Source of the DNA: Corynebacterium gallinarum
GTDB lineage: Bacteria; Actinomycetota; Actinomycetes; Mycobacteriales; Mycobacteriaceae
Length of the DNA stretch: 64,000 nucleotides
Assembly (NCBI RefSeq): GCF_014837045.1
Contig: NZ_JACSPR010000002.1
Span: 186,001-250,000 of the forward strand
Direction: 5' to 3'
Shown here: positions 1 to 8,873 of the stretch, one piece after another
How positions within the stretch are numbered: the first letter of the stretch is position 1
How the letters are laid out: the number at the start of each line of letters is the position of its first letter
The notes under the pieces: model-generated
The model's database searches: none
The model's input: the letters and a program-made list of their open reading frames with translations, nothing else
What the model was told of the DNA's origin: nothing
Position numbers and translations under genes: made by a program

Positions 1-45
1 CTTCAGATAGTCCTGGGTCTTGTCGGGAAGATCTGAGATGTGCAT
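1..45 (-). CDS. Partial DtxR/MntR-family metal-dependent regulator (N-terminus only)
   Basis: The first 15 codons on the minus strand read MHISDLPDKTQDYLK, beginning with ATG at 43-45 and running off the window. The DLPDKTQDYLK segment resembles the first helix of DtxR/MntR/SirR repressors, where an ERAQDYLK-like stretch precedes the winged helix. The gene would start 4 bp downstream of the stop of the PH-domain gene at 50, so it could be the last gene of that operon. No strong ribosome binding site is visible. The rest of the protein is outside the window, so the family call is tentative. Confidence 0.45.
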   Translation of the reverse strand, partial: MHISDLPDKTQDYLK

Positions 46-49
46 GTCG

Positions 50-1540
50 CTAATCGTAACCCACGGTCCCGGCGCGGTTTTCCCCGTCAGGCCCCGGGCC
101 GGTCAGCTCCGGCAGGGACCTGCGCCGCAGCACGGTGAGCAGCTCCATCCCATCGGCATAGGTGAGGTCGCTGCCCTGCATGGACACCGGGCCGGGCACC
201 AGGTTGAGTCTCACGGTGCTCAAGTTCAGCAGCTTCTGGATGGGACCGCGTTTGAGGGTGAGTTCCTGGATATGGCTGACATCGATGAGTGCCATGCGGT
301 GGTAGAACCGGCCGGAGTGGACGATCACGGCGCGCGGGGCGGTATCGGCGCCAACGCCACCGGCCTCACCCACCAGCGTGACGCCCTGCTGTTTCCTGTC
401 CACGGGTGAGACCCACGTGGCCTGCGGTGGACTGGTGTAGGTGGGTCGGGTGATGCGGGTGGGGTCGGCGTAGGTTTCAAGCTCCCCGTCGTCCAATGGG
501 CCGACCACCTCCACGAGGTGGAGCGCCAGGTCCTTCGTCCCCACCGGCAGCAGACGGGTGGTGCCGCCCTGTTTGGTGTCCACGCCGTAACCGGCGACCG
601 ACACCGATACCGTCCACCACCCGAACAGGCGCCACAACAGCGGCTGGGTCATGGACACCCCGTGGATGCGGCCGAGGGGGATCGACTGGCGGCGTCGATC
701 AGCGAGCCCGTAGGACACGTTGAGGATGTCGCCCGCGAGATCAGCCTGGAATTTCCATGACTTGTCGATGAGGTTCCACACCGAGGGAACCAGACCCACG
801 AGAACCGGCACCAGGGCGGTGATCCCCAGCGGGGTGAAGACAATGATCAGCAGCGCCAGCACCGTGATGACGGTGTTGAGGGACAACGCGGTGCTGCCCA
901 GGGTGCGCATGATGGGGATGGAGGGCACCACCTGCCTCCCGGTGCCAACCGGTGTCTCCATGACCCGGGGTGAGCCGATCTCCGATAACCCGAAACCCTC
1001 CTGCACCGGCTGCGACTCAGCCCGCCGGGCGTGGGTGGTGTCGATGAGTTGTCGGCGCAGCTCCTCGGCCTCGGCGCGTTTGAGGAAGGCGATCTCGATG
1101 ACGGAGTTGGTGCCACCGGCGGTCTCCACGCGCACGGCGGCGACGCGGAAGATGCGGGCAATCACCGATTCCACGAGGTCAACGGCCTGGATGCGGTCGT
1201 AGCGGGCGGTACGCAGCTGGGTGTTGAGCACGCCGCGCCGGTGTTGGATCTCCTCGTCGGTCAGGCGGAATCCGGTGGCCTTCCACCAGATCCGTGACAG
1301 CAGCCAGATCAGTCCGCAGGCCAGCACGAATCCGCCGATGGAGGCCACCAGGGGCCAGATGGCGAGGTCGGTGTCCTCTCTCAGCACACTCCAGATCGCC
1401 TGCAGGGAGGACAGGTTGAGGTTGAGGACCAGGCCGGCGAACACGGCGAGGATGAGTGTCCAGAAGCGGAGCAGCGGGGTGAGAGGGTGGACCCGACGAA
1501 AACCATCGGTATGTTCAGCGGCGGTCTGAGCAGTAGTCAC
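50..1540 (-). CDS. bPH2-domain (YdbT-like) membrane protein
   Basis: A 496-residue membrane protein of the bacterial pleckstrin-homology (DUF304/YdbT) type. Hydrophobic pairs occur near residues 25-45 and 60-85 and again near 215-255. Each pair precedes a soluble beta-rich segment with the typical TARYDRIQAVDLVES and RRQSIPLGRIHGVSM signatures of bPH2 repeats; a third, weaker repeat is near residues 405-450. Its ATG overlaps the stop of the upstream YdbS-like gene by 4 bp, so the two are translationally coupled and probably form one complex. The biochemical role of these paired proteins is not well established. The family call is firm, the function is not. Confidence 0.8.
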   Translation of the reverse strand: MTTAQTAAEHTDGFRRVHPLTPLLRFWTLILAVFAGLVLNLNLSSLQAIWSVLREDTDLAIWPLVASIGGFVLACGLIWLLSRIWWKATGFRLTDEEIQHRRGVLNTQLRTARYDRIQAVDLVESVIARIFRVAAVRVETAGGTNSVIEIAFLKRAEAEELRRQLIDTTHARRAESQPVQEGFGLSEIGSPRVMETPVGTGRQVVPSIPIMRTLGSTALSLNTVITVLALLIIVFTPLGITALVPVLVGLVPSVWNLIDKSWKFQADLAGDILNVSYGLADRRRQSIPLGRIHGVSMTQPLLWRLFGWWTVSVSVAGYGVDTKQGGTTRLLPVGTKDLALHLVEVVGPLDDGELETYADPTRITRPTYTSPPQATWVSPVDRKQQGVTLVGEAGGVGADTAPRAVIVHSGRFYHRMALIDVSHIQELTLKRGPIQKLLNLSTVRLNLVPGPVSMQGSDLTYADGMELLTVLRRRSLPELTGPGPDGENRAGTVGYD

Positions 1541-2019
1541 AGTCCACTCATCCTCTCCCGGGCCTTGATGGCGAGGCGGTCGCGCAGGGCATCGGCGACG
1601 TCGGCGGGCAGGCCCTTCACCGAGGAGTCGGTGGTGGCGGAGGCGGTGTTGAGTTTGACCGTCTTCATCCCCAGGGCGCGTTCAATGGGCCCGGCGGTGA
1701 CATCGACGAACTGGATGCGCCCGTAGGGGATCACGGTGTAGGTGTGCCAGAGTTTGCCGCGGGTGAGCAGGAGTTCGTCCTCGGTCTCCAGCCAGCCCAG
1801 TCTCCTGACCTGCTGGGGAATGAGCCACGCCTGCCAGATCAGCATCACCACGGCCACGCCGGTGCCGATGTGAAACCACGGACTGCCCCAGAAACCGGCT
1901 GCCGCGAAACCAACCGCGATCAGCACCCACCACGGCAGGGTGCCGAGGTACCGGGCCGTGGTCAGTTTCGGTGAGACGGGATTCATGCCCTCGTGGGGCT
2001 CAGGTGCGGCGTGGTTCAT
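1537..2019 (-). CDS. bPH2-domain (YdbS-like) membrane protein, small partner
   Basis: A protein of about 160 residues with two adjacent membrane helices (LPWWVLIAVGFAAAGFW and FHIGTGVAVVMLIWQAWLI) followed by one PH-like domain. The domain carries the motif HTYTVIPYGRIQFVDVTAGPIERALGM, typical of YdbS-type bPH2 proteins. Small and large bPH2 proteins are usually encoded together, as here with a 4-bp overlap. Start choice is uncertain: ATG at 2017-2019 is used, ATG at 2026-2028 or 1984-1986 are alternatives, and a longer reading from 2058 would enter the tandem repeat array at 2051-2127 and is unlikely. Confidence 0.78.
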   Translation of the reverse strand: MNHAAPEPHEGMNPVSPKLTTARYLGTLPWWVLIAVGFAAAGFWGSPWFHIGTGVAVVMLIWQAWLIPQQVRRLGWLETEDELLLTRGKLWHTYTVIPYGRIQFVDVTAGPIERALGMKTVKLNTASATTDSSVKGLPADVADALRDRLAIKARERMSGL

Positions 2020-2050
2020 GCCCACCATTGTGCCCGCCGCGCCCTGGCCA

Positions 2051-2127
2051 GGCGACACCGGGGCGACACCGGGGCGACACCGGCCCGACCCCGGCCCGAC
2101 CCCAAGCCGACCCCAAGCAGACCCCGG
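2051..2127. repeat. Seven-unit 11-bp tandem repeat
   Basis: Seven consecutive 11-bp units are readable: GGCGACACCGG three times, then CCCGACCCCGG, CCCGACCCCAA, GCCGACCCCAA and GCAGACCCCGG. The array fills the gap between the stop of the glycosyltransferase (2131) and the start of the YdbS-like gene. Units drift from one end to the other, as expected for an old slippage array. No coding role is needed. Confidence 0.85.
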
Positions 2128-2130
2128 GTA

Positions 2131-2928
2131 TCAGGCCTGCAGATCCGCCGGTAGTAGGCGTTGGGGGACGATGGAGGCGTCGACAAGCCCGCGGCGCACG
2201 AGGCGGACGTAGACGGGCTCGCGTTCCCACGCTGAGCGGACGGTGTGGAAACCGCGTGCCACGCGGGTCCACAGCTGCCGTACCCCGAAGAGGGCGCGCG
2301 GGTCCATCATCACCGTCAGGTCGCGTTGGAACCACACGGTTTCGTGCGGGCGGACGAAGAAGGAGAAGTACATGTCCTCGTGCACGAAGGTGTTGGCCAG
2401 GTCGATGTCATCGCGGACTGCCCCCCACCAGGTCCTGCTCAGTGAGCAGTTGGAGCCGAAGATCGGATAGTGTCCGAGTGCCTGTTTCGAGGCCCAGCGG
2501 TAGGCACCCAGGTAGAGGTTGGCGCTCCACCGCCCGAGTCGTCCCGGGAGTTGGAAGGATCCGACGCCGGTCAGGGCAACCACGGTCCGGGTGGGGTCCT
2601 GTTCCGCCTGATCCCAGATGGCGTGGACCCGGGCGAGGTAGTCGACAGGCAGGGTGCAGTCGGCGTCGATACGCACGATCACGTCGCCACCTGCGGCGTT
2701 GTACCCGGCGGCGCTCGCCCAGGTGATGCCGCGGCGCGGTTCGCGGATGACGGTCGCGCCGGCTGCCTCGGCCACACGGACGGAATCATCGGTGCTGCCG
2801 TTGTCCACCACGATGATCTCATCCGGTGTCACGGTCTGGGCGTTGATCGAGGCGAGGCAGTCGCGGAGTAGGTCCGCATCATTGAGACAGGGGACGACGA
2901 CGGTGAGTGTGCGGCGTGGGGAGGGCAT
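2131..2928 (-). CDS. Glycosyltransferase family 2
   Basis: A 265-residue GT-A fold glycosyltransferase. The N-terminus has TVVVPCLNDADLL, followed by EIIVVDNGSTDDS and the metal-binding D-x-D-like RIDADCTLP near residue 90, with the later acceptor-side motif VHEDMYFSF near 185. No transmembrane helices or signal peptide are evident, so it should act on the cytoplasmic face, probably on a lipid-linked or cell-wall glycan. Donor and acceptor cannot be deduced. It faces away from the photolyase gene, leaving about 88 bp for divergent promoters. An exact copy of the recurrent 11-mer lies in its 3' part. Confidence 0.85.
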   Translation of the reverse strand: MPSPRRTLTVVVPCLNDADLLRDCLASINAQTVTPDEIIVVDNGSTDDSVRVAEAAGATVIREPRRGITWASAAGYNAAGGDVIVRIDADCTLPVDYLARVHAIWDQAEQDPTRTVVALTGVGSFQLPGRLGRWSANLYLGAYRWASKQALGHYPIFGSNCSLSRTWWGAVRDDIDLANTFVHEDMYFSFFVRPHETVWFQRDLTVMMDPRALFGVRQLWTRVARGFHTVRSAWEREPVYVRLVRRGLVDASIVPQRLLPADLQA

Positions 2929-3016
2929 TGTGACCCGGGCTTTCTACACAGAATGTCTACACATGGAGGTGGGTGCGGCGGGAGTGCCCGCGCGGTTTAT
3001 TTTAGACTCGGTATCC

Positions 3017-4447
3017 ATGAGCACCCCAACCGCGTCCCCCACCATCGTCTGGTTGCGCGATGATCTCCGCATCCGTGACAATGCCGCCCTCACCTGGGCC
3101 GCCGGCCGCGGGCCGGTGATCGGCCTGTTCATCGACGAGGACCAGCCCCGCCCCCTGGGTGGTGCGGCACGCTGGTGGCGTGAGCGCAGCCTCGGGATGC
3201 TTGTCGACGCCCTGGCCACCCACGGGGTTCCCCTCCTGCGGCGCTCCGGCGATCCGGTGGTCGTCGTCGCTGAGGTGGCCCGGGAAACCGGAGCTGACGC
3301 GGTGACCTGGAACCGCCGCTACCACGGGCCGCTGCGCGAGGTGGACGCTGAGATCAAGACGCAACTGCGGGAACAGGGGCTGGAGGTGCACAGTCACGCC
3401 GGGTTCCTCCTCACCGAACCGTGGGAGATCACCAGTGGCGCCGGCACCGGGTACAAGGTCTACACCCCATTCTCCAAGGCCGCTTTCCCCCTGGCAGAGG
3501 AGTCCGCCGCCCGGCTGGGTGATCCGATGCCCGCGCACCTGAGTGGCCCCGACACCCCGGTGGCAGAAAGCGGGTGGGCCCCGGCACCCGAGCCGTTCTG
3601 GGCTGCGGAGATGGCCACCCACTGCCACCCCGGTGAGCAGGCCGCCCTGGACCGCCTCGGGGATTTCCTCGACCTGATGCGTGAACGCGGCGGCTATGCC
3701 GACGGCCGCGATGAGATGGCCCGTGCGGTTACCAGTGGCCTGTCCCCCCACCTGCGGTTCGGTGAGATCAGCGTGCACCGGGTGTGGGCGGAGATCACGG
3801 CGGCCGCGGACGCGGGCGACATCGACGGCACCGATGCCCAGGTGTTCCGCAAGGAACTGCTGTGGCGCGATTTCGCCTGGCACCGCCTCTACGCCCTGCC
3901 CGACATGGCCACCACCAACGTCCGCGAGCAGTTCAACCGTTTCGGCTGGGCGTGGGATGAACACGAGGCCACCCGGCTTGTCGACGGCTGCCACCCCCTG
4001 TCCCCCACCTCCTCCGACGAGTTCCACGTGGCCCTGGCGGCCTGGCGCGCCGGGCGCACCGGCATCCCGCTGGTGGATGCCGGCATGCGGGAACTGTGGG
4101 CCACCGGTTCCATGCACAACCGTTCCCGCATGGTGGTGGCCAGTTTCCTCACCAAGAATCTGCAGATCCACTGGCGCCACGGCGAGGAATGGTTCTGGGA
4201 GACCCTCGTGGATGCCGACCCCGCCTCCAACGCCTTCAACTGGCAGTGGGCCGCGGGCAGCGGCGATGACGCCTCCCCGTATTTCCGGATCTTCAACCCC
4301 GAGACCCAAGCCAAGAAATTCGATCCGGACGAGACGTATATCCGACGCTGGATCCCGGAGTACGGCACCCCCGATTACCCCGCCCCGATCGTGGATCTGA
4401 AGGATTCCCGGCGGGAGGCCCTGGATGCCTATGAGGCGGTTAAGTAA
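3017..4447 (+). CDS. phr: Deoxyribodipyrimidine photolyase
   Basis: A 476-residue DNA photolyase that uses light to reverse pyrimidine dimers. The N-terminal photolyase alpha/beta domain starts PTIVWLRDDLRIRDNAAL. The C-terminal FAD-binding domain holds GLSPHLRFGEISVHRV, WRDFAWHRLY, GMRELWATGSMHNRSRMVVASFLTK, HWRHGEEWFW and SNAFNWQWAAGSGDDASPYFRIFNP, the classic class I signatures. ATG at 3017 is chosen because it begins at the conserved N-terminus; an in-frame extension upstream would run into the divergent glycosyltransferase. The last 8 bp overlap the 3' end of the convergent gene at 4440. Two exact copies of the recurrent 11-mer lie inside it. Confidence 0.95.
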   Translation: MSTPTASPTIVWLRDDLRIRDNAALTWAAGRGPVIGLFIDEDQPRPLGGAARWWRERSLGMLVDALATHGVPLLRRSGDPVVVVAEVARETGADAVTWNRRYHGPLREVDAEIKTQLREQGLEVHSHAGFLLTEPWEITSGAGTGYKVYTPFSKAAFPLAEESAARLGDPMPAHLSGPDTPVAESGWAPAPEPFWAAEMATHCHPGEQAALDRLGDFLDLMRERGGYADGRDEMARAVTSGLSPHLRFGEISVHRVWAEITAAADAGDIDGTDAQVFRKELLWRDFAWHRLYALPDMATTNVREQFNRFGWAWDEHEATRLVDGCHPLSPTSSDEFHVALAAWRAGRTGIPLVDAGMRELWATGSMHNRSRMVVASFLTKNLQIHWRHGEEWFWETLVDADPASNAFNWQWAAGSGDDASPYFRIFNPETQAKKFDPDETYIRRWIPEYGTPDYPAPIVDLKDSRREALDAYEAVK

Positions 4448-5999
4448 CCGAATCCACCCCGTCGCGGGCCGCCTTGAGGATATTGCGGCGCATGAAGGGG
4501 AAAATCACCGAGTGGAACGGTGAGACCACCCACCAGTAGAGGTATCCCTGCAACCCCTTGGGTTCAAACAGTGCGCGCTGGGTGTAGGTGGAACCGCCGT
4601 CCTCATTGTCCTCGACCTCGAAGACCAGCCAGGCGTTGCCGTCGACCTTCATCTCCGCGGTGAGCACCAACCGGTTGGGCGGTGAGACCTCCGTGACCCG
4701 CCACCAGTCGAGCCGGTCACCGGCCTTGAGGGTGCGGGGATCACGTCGTCCGCCCAGGCCCGGTCCGCCGATGAGGCGGTCCGCGACACCCCGCAGACGC
4801 CACAGCAGCGGTGCGGAATACCATCCGTTGGGCCCACCGAGCCCCTCGATGATCGGCCAGACCTGTGCCGCGGTGAGGTCGGTGGTCTCGGTGCGGACAT
4901 CCTCGTAGAGGGTTTTACCCGCCCACTCGGGATCGGTGGGGTGGCTGGCCCAGGCGGGCACGCCATCCTCCGGGGTGTCACCGAAGCCTGTCCAGCTGCG
5001 GTCCCAGGAGGTGGGTACACCGCGGTCACCCTCGGCGGCCAGGGCGAGTTCCACAGCCTTGCGGTAACCGATGAGCCCTCCCGGGGGATCCGGGATGATG
5101 TCCTTGATGCTGTGCTCCTCGGTGACGGCATCCTCTGCCATGGACTGCGCCAGGGGGAAGGTGAGCTGGAAGGGCACCGGGGTGACCAGGCTGATCCAGA
5201 ATCCGCTCAGCCTGTCCATGGGAAGATTGAGCGGAATGGAATGCACCCGTCGCTTTAACCCGCGCACATCGGCGTAGATGCGCAGCAGATCGGCGAATTC
5301 ATAGGATTCACCGCAGCCGATGTCACAGGCCTGATTCACCGGTTCATCCAGATCCGCCGCCGAGACCAGGTAGTGCAGGGTGTCACGGATGGCCAGCGGT
5401 TCAATCTGATTGGTGATCCACTGCGGTGCAGTCATGATGGGCAGGCGTTCGGTGAGGTGGCGGATCATCTCGAAGGAGGCCGAACCGGAACCGATGAGGG
5501 TGGCTGCCCGCAGGATCAGTGCGGGGGTGTCACTGTTCAGCAGGATCTGCGCCACCCGTTCGCGCGAGCGCATGTGTTTGGACAGGTCCTCCAGGTCACG
5601 GTCGCGGGGGTGCAGGCCGGACAGGTAGATCATCTGTTTCACCCCGGCGCGGTCGGCGGCACCGGCGACATTCTCCGCGGTGCGGCGCTCCTGCTCCTCG
5701 AAGTCGACGTCCTTGCCGCCCATGGAGTGTACGAGGTAGAAGGCCACATCCACGTCCTCGAAGAGGGCATCCAGATCGGCGGGTTCGGTGAGGTCGGCCT
5801 CGACCATCTCCACCTCGCTGTGCCAGTCGAATCGTTCCAGGCTCTCTTTGCGACGGGAGGTGGCGCGCACGGTGAAACCGGCGGCGAGTAGTTCGGTGAC
5901 GAGGCGACCACCGACATAACCGGTGGCCCCGGTGACCAGGACGCGGCGTTGTGGATGGCGGGCGCGGTAGGTGAGGGTGGGCTGGATGTGGCTGTTCAT
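4440..5999 (-). CDS. NAD-dependent epimerase with C-terminal DUF2867/SRPBCC-like domain
   Basis: A 519-residue two-domain protein. Residues 15-300 form an atypical SDR/NmrA-like Rossmann domain with VLVTGATGYVGGRL, the acidic VEADLTEP segment and VDVAFYLVHSMGG. The C-terminal part from about residue 330 matches the DUF2867 type (KTLYEDVRTETTDLTAAQVWPIIEGLGG, LDWWRVTEVSPPNRLVLTAEMK), which often binds hydrophobic ligands. The substrate is unknown. The gene sits tail-to-tail with the photolyase, as similar proteins often do in actinobacteria; a link to light or oxidative damage is only a guess. Confidence 0.82.
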   Translation of the reverse strand: MNSHIQPTLTYRARHPQRRVLVTGATGYVGGRLVTELLAAGFTVRATSRRKESLERFDWHSEVEMVEADLTEPADLDALFEDVDVAFYLVHSMGGKDVDFEEQERRTAENVAGAADRAGVKQMIYLSGLHPRDRDLEDLSKHMRSRERVAQILLNSDTPALILRAATLIGSGSASFEMIRHLTERLPIMTAPQWITNQIEPLAIRDTLHYLVSAADLDEPVNQACDIGCGESYEFADLLRIYADVRGLKRRVHSIPLNLPMDRLSGFWISLVTPVPFQLTFPLAQSMAEDAVTEEHSIKDIIPDPPGGLIGYRKAVELALAAEGDRGVPTSWDRSWTGFGDTPEDGVPAWASHPTDPEWAGKTLYEDVRTETTDLTAAQVWPIIEGLGGPNGWYSAPLLWRLRGVADRLIGGPGLGGRRDPRTLKAGDRLDWWRVTEVSPPNRLVLTAEMKVDGNAWLVFEVEDNEDGGSTYTQRALFEPKGLQGYLYWWVVSPFHSVIFPFMRRNILKAARDGVDSVT

Positions 6000-6101
6000 G
6001 GGCGCGAGTATAGGGATTTTCGGTGGTGGGGCTCAGGACAATGCCCTGAGGTGCATCTTTGCAGAGACATGCCGAACTAAACCGGTTTGTAGTACACTTC
6101 A

Positions 6102-6125
6102 AGAAGTATTAACTTCTGAGATAAT
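6102..6125 (+). promoter_or_regulatory. Candidate lipocalin promoter with palindromic operator
   Basis: AGAAGT-ATTA-ACTTCT (6102-6117) is a perfect 6-bp inverted repeat just upstream of a -10-like GATAAT (6120-6125), followed by AGAAAGGGAG before the ATG at 6152. Its position overlapping the core promoter suggests repressor control. The cognate protein is unknown; the neighbouring MarR regulator is one candidate. Confidence 0.4.
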
Positions 6126-6151
6126 ATAAACAAAAAGAAAGGGAGTTCTTC

Positions 6152-6802
6152 ATGCGCCTGTCCAGAAAACTCACCATCGCAGCCCTGTTGTCCGCGCTCT
6201 CCATCACCGGGGCCAGCACGGCCCAGGCCCAGGACGTCTTCGACGGTGGTCGCCTTGCCGGCGGCTCATCCCAGATCGCCAACCTCAGTTCCACCCCGGA
6301 GAGCCAGGCCCTGCCGGAGATCGACCAGAAGGTGGACCTCGAGCGCTACCAGGGCACGTGGTACCAGGTCGCGGCCATCCCGCAGCCCTACACCCTGCAG
6401 TGCTCCCATGACACCACCGCGCAGTACGGCGTGATCGACGAGAACACCATCTCCGTGGTCAACTCGTGTGGCACCCCGTTCGGCCCGTCCGTCATCGAGG
6501 GCAAGGCAACAGTGCGTTCCGACGCCTCCCTCAAGGTCACCTTCGGGGGCGTGCCCTTCCAGACCGAGGGTGGCGAGCCCAACTACCGCGTGACCTACCT
6601 GGAGGATGACTACTCCCTGGCGATTGTGGGCAGCCCCAACCGCCTGTCCGGTTTCGTCCTGTCCCGCACCCCGGACCTGAGCGCCGAGGACTGGACCAAG
6701 GTCCGCAACATCACCGAGGACCGCGGCTGGTGGTCATGCGCCTTCGTGACCGTGCCGGCAGCCGGTGGCAAGACCGACGTGGCACCACTCTGCACCCTGT
6801 AG
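6152..6802 (+). CDS. Secreted lipocalin (Blc-like)
   Basis: A 216-residue lipocalin. Residues 1-27 form a cleavable signal peptide (MRLSRKLTIAALLSALSITG then ASTAQAQ), with no lipobox cysteine, so it is predicted to be secreted rather than lipid-anchored. The lipocalin signature DLERYQGTWYQVAAIP is at residues 62-77, with later strands YRVTYLEDDYSLAIVGSP and FVLSRTPDL. Cysteines near residues 83, 106, 190 and 214 could form disulfides. Bacterial lipocalins bind fatty acids, lysolipids or apolar pigments. Its place tail-to-tail with crtR beside the carotenoid operon makes a lipid or pigment ligand plausible, but this is inference. Confidence 0.88.
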   Translation: MRLSRKLTIAALLSALSITGASTAQAQDVFDGGRLAGGSSQIANLSSTPESQALPEIDQKVDLERYQGTWYQVAAIPQPYTLQCSHDTTAQYGVIDENTISVVNSCGTPFGPSVIEGKATVRSDASLKVTFGGVPFQTEGGEPNYRVTYLEDDYSLAIVGSPNRLSGFVLSRTPDLSAEDWTKVRNITEDRGWWSCAFVTVPAAGGKTDVAPLCTL

Positions 6803-6821
6803 AAACCACCGGGAAACAAAA

Positions 6822-6855
6822 CAGGCCCCAGGAGGATCACTCCCCCTGGGGCCTG
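6822..6855. terminator. Terminator between lipocalin and crtR
   Basis: CAGGCCCCAGG (6822-6832) pairs with CCTGGGGCCTG (6845-6855). On the minus strand the stem is followed by TTTTGTTT, so it mainly ends crtR; on the plus strand AAACGTTTT follows, so it may also serve the lipocalin. Confidence 0.8.
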
Positions 6856-6870
6856 AAACGTTTTACGCCA

Positions 6871-7500
6871 CTAGCCAGACTTGGCACCCTGGGCAGCCGG
6901 CGGTGCAGCAGCGCGTGAATCCGCATCACCCTCAGCCCAGGAGGCATTAGAAAGGGAGAGCTCATTGGCCATATCCTCCAGGAACCGGATGACCACCTCA
7001 CGCTCCTCACTGGTGAGACGCTTGGCCGATTCAAAGCGACGCGCCTGGTGCTTCCCCAGGGTCTCCATGGCCTCGGCACGGGTGGCCGGAGTGACCTCCA
7101 GGGCGAACGCCCGACGGTCAATTGGGTGAACCTTTCGGATGATATGCTCCCCCTTCTCCAGGCGGTTGAGCATCTTGGTCACCGACGCCGGCGACAGACT
7201 CAGGTGGGCTCCCAGCATGCCCGGGGTCACCAGCTGGCCGGCATTGCCCGCCACCATTAGATAATGCAGGGCACGCATGTCCTGCGCACTGAGCGCCATG
7301 TACCGCGAGGCGGCCGCAGCGACCGCCCGCTCGGTGTCACGGAGATTGGCCAGCGCCTTCATCAACCGCCCGATCTGGGCGACATCAGCTGGTGACACGT
7401 CTGAACGGTCAATCAGCTCGCTGCGCGGGTCGCTGGATTTCACATCATAGAGATTGTTGAGTGGCGACTCGTCCCCGTGTTTGTTTTCGGATTCCTGCAT
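6871..7500 (-). CDS. crtR: MarR-family regulator of the carotenoid operon
   Basis: A 209-residue winged-helix protein. The core MarR region runs from about residue 40 to 180, with LSAQDMRALHYLMVAGNAGQ, the recognition-helix segment LSLSPASVTKMLNRLEK and the wing HPIDRRAFALEVTP. It is divergent from crtE across a 205-bp AT-rich spacer, the arrangement known for CrtR in C. glutamicum, where it represses the crt operon and responds to prenyl diphosphates. The orthology call rests on that position and family. The Ala-rich C-terminal tail looks unstructured. Confidence 0.88.
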   Translation of the reverse strand: MQESENKHGDESPLNNLYDVKSSDPRSELIDRSDVSPADVAQIGRLMKALANLRDTERAVAAAASRYMALSAQDMRALHYLMVAGNAGQLVTPGMLGAHLSLSPASVTKMLNRLEKGEHIIRKVHPIDRRAFALEVTPATRAEAMETLGKHQARRFESAKRLTSEEREVVIRFLEDMANELSLSNASWAEGDADSRAAAPPAAQGAKSG

Positions 7501-7705
7501 AGATCAATGATAACGCCTTTTTCTTTCAATGTCAGATACTGTTACAACTTGAAAACATTAACCTTTAAGATACTATTGTCGGTGATGCAGGTATACTTGC
7601 TCACACCATCGTTGTTGGACGGCTATTTTCTCCGCCGAACACAGAACAGTCGTCGCGGGTGACGTGGTGGCGTAACTGACAGGTACTGACAGGGCGATAT
7701 TCGAA
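7501..7705. promoter_or_regulatory. crtR-crtE divergent control region
   Basis: A 205-bp spacer that is strikingly AT-rich for this genome. It holds two near-identical direct repeats, AGATACTGTT (from 7534) and AGATACTATT (from 7568), 34 bp apart, and a -10-like TATACT at 7592-7597. These are candidates for CrtR half-sites and the crtE promoter. No -35 could be assigned confidently. Confidence 0.45.
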
Positions 7706-8827
7706 ATGGACAACGGCATGACACTGACAACAGAGCAGTCGGCTCCCCCGGGCTTCGACGTCAACGAGGAGATCTACCGGGAACTCAATCGAACCTTCTC
7801 CTCCCTGTCCGACCGGTGCAGGGACTACGGACCGGACTTCCGGTCCTGCCTCGACACCGCATTCCAGGCACTGCGCGGAGGCAAGCTGATCCGCCCCCGC
7901 ATGCTCCTGGGCACCCACCGCACCATGACGAAAGGGGCAACCGGCCGAACCAACCACGACGCTGCACTACAGATCGCCGTGGCCACGGAACTGCTGCATT
8001 TCTCCTTCCTGGTGCACGATGATGTCATCGACGGTGATCTCTACCGCCGCGGCAAGCTGAACTTCATCGGCCAGATCCTCAAACAACGCGACCCGGACAA
8101 TTTCTCCGACAGGGGTCCGGACCCGGAGCATCTGCACTGGGCATGCTCCAACGGCATCCTTATCGGCAATCTCTTCCTGGCCGCCACCCACCAGGTCTTC
8201 GCCCGCGTGGATCTCCCCCACCCCGTCCGCCTGCGCCTGCTGGACCTGCTCGAACACACCATGAACGACAGCCTGGTCGGGGAATTCCTCGACGTCGGAC
8301 TCAGCAGCAGGGCAATCACACCCGATATCAGCACCGCCCTGGAGATGAGCCGGCTGAAGACAGCCACCTATACCTTCGAACTCCCCTTACGTGCCGCGGC
8401 CATCCTCGCCGGGTTATCGGAGGAGGACGAGCGCAGGGTCGGGGTGATCGGCACCCACCTGGGCACCGCGTACCAGCTCCAGGATGACTACCTCTCCACC
8501 TTCGGTGAGGCGGCGGAACACGGCAAGGACTCCTTCTCCGACCTCCGGGAGGGCAAGGAAACCACCATCATCGGATTCGCCCGCGCCACCCGGTACTGGA
8601 AGGACATCGAGGTCAACTTCAACAACGCCGATCTCACCACCGAACAGGGCGAGCATATCCGGGACCTGCTCATCCGGTGTGGCGCGGAGGAGTACTCCCG
8701 CGACACCGTCAGGCACCACCTGGACACCTGTCGCGCCTCCATCGAAGAGCTGCGTTCCAGTCTGAACCGCGAGGTCATCGACCTGCTGCTCACCCAGGTT
8801 GATCAGCTGGACAACCGCCGGTCCTGA
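7706..8827 (+). CDS. crtE: Geranylgeranyl diphosphate synthase
   Basis: A 373-residue trans-prenyl diphosphate synthase making C20 GGPP for carotenoids. GGKLIRPRML, the first aspartate-rich motif in LVHDDVIDGDLYRRGKLNF and the second, altered one in YQLQDDYLSTFGEA are visible. The last Asp of the second motif is Ser here; actinobacterial GGPP synthases commonly diverge at that position. It is the first gene of the crt operon, 46 bp before the MmpL gene. ATG 7706 is used; ATG 7718 is an in-frame alternative. Confidence 0.93.
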   Translation: MDNGMTLTTEQSAPPGFDVNEEIYRELNRTFSSLSDRCRDYGPDFRSCLDTAFQALRGGKLIRPRMLLGTHRTMTKGATGRTNHDAALQIAVATELLHFSFLVHDDVIDGDLYRRGKLNFIGQILKQRDPDNFSDRGPDPEHLHWACSNGILIGNLFLAATHQVFARVDLPHPVRLRLLDLLEHTMNDSLVGEFLDVGLSSRAITPDISTALEMSRLKTATYTFELPLRAAAILAGLSEEDERRVGVIGTHLGTAYQLQDDYLSTFGEAAEHGKDSFSDLREGKETTIIGFARATRYWKDIEVNFNNADLTTEQGEHIRDLLIRCGAEEYSRDTVRHHLDTCRASIEELRSSLNREVIDLLLTQVDQLDNRRS

Positions 8828-8873
8828 TCACCCGCATCCTTCACCCACCCCTCGTGAAACGAAAGCGACCACC

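Noticed and set aside
2654..3016. N-terminal extension of the photolyase
   Set aside because: It would overlap the divergent glycosyltransferase, and the conserved photolyase N-terminus begins at 3017.
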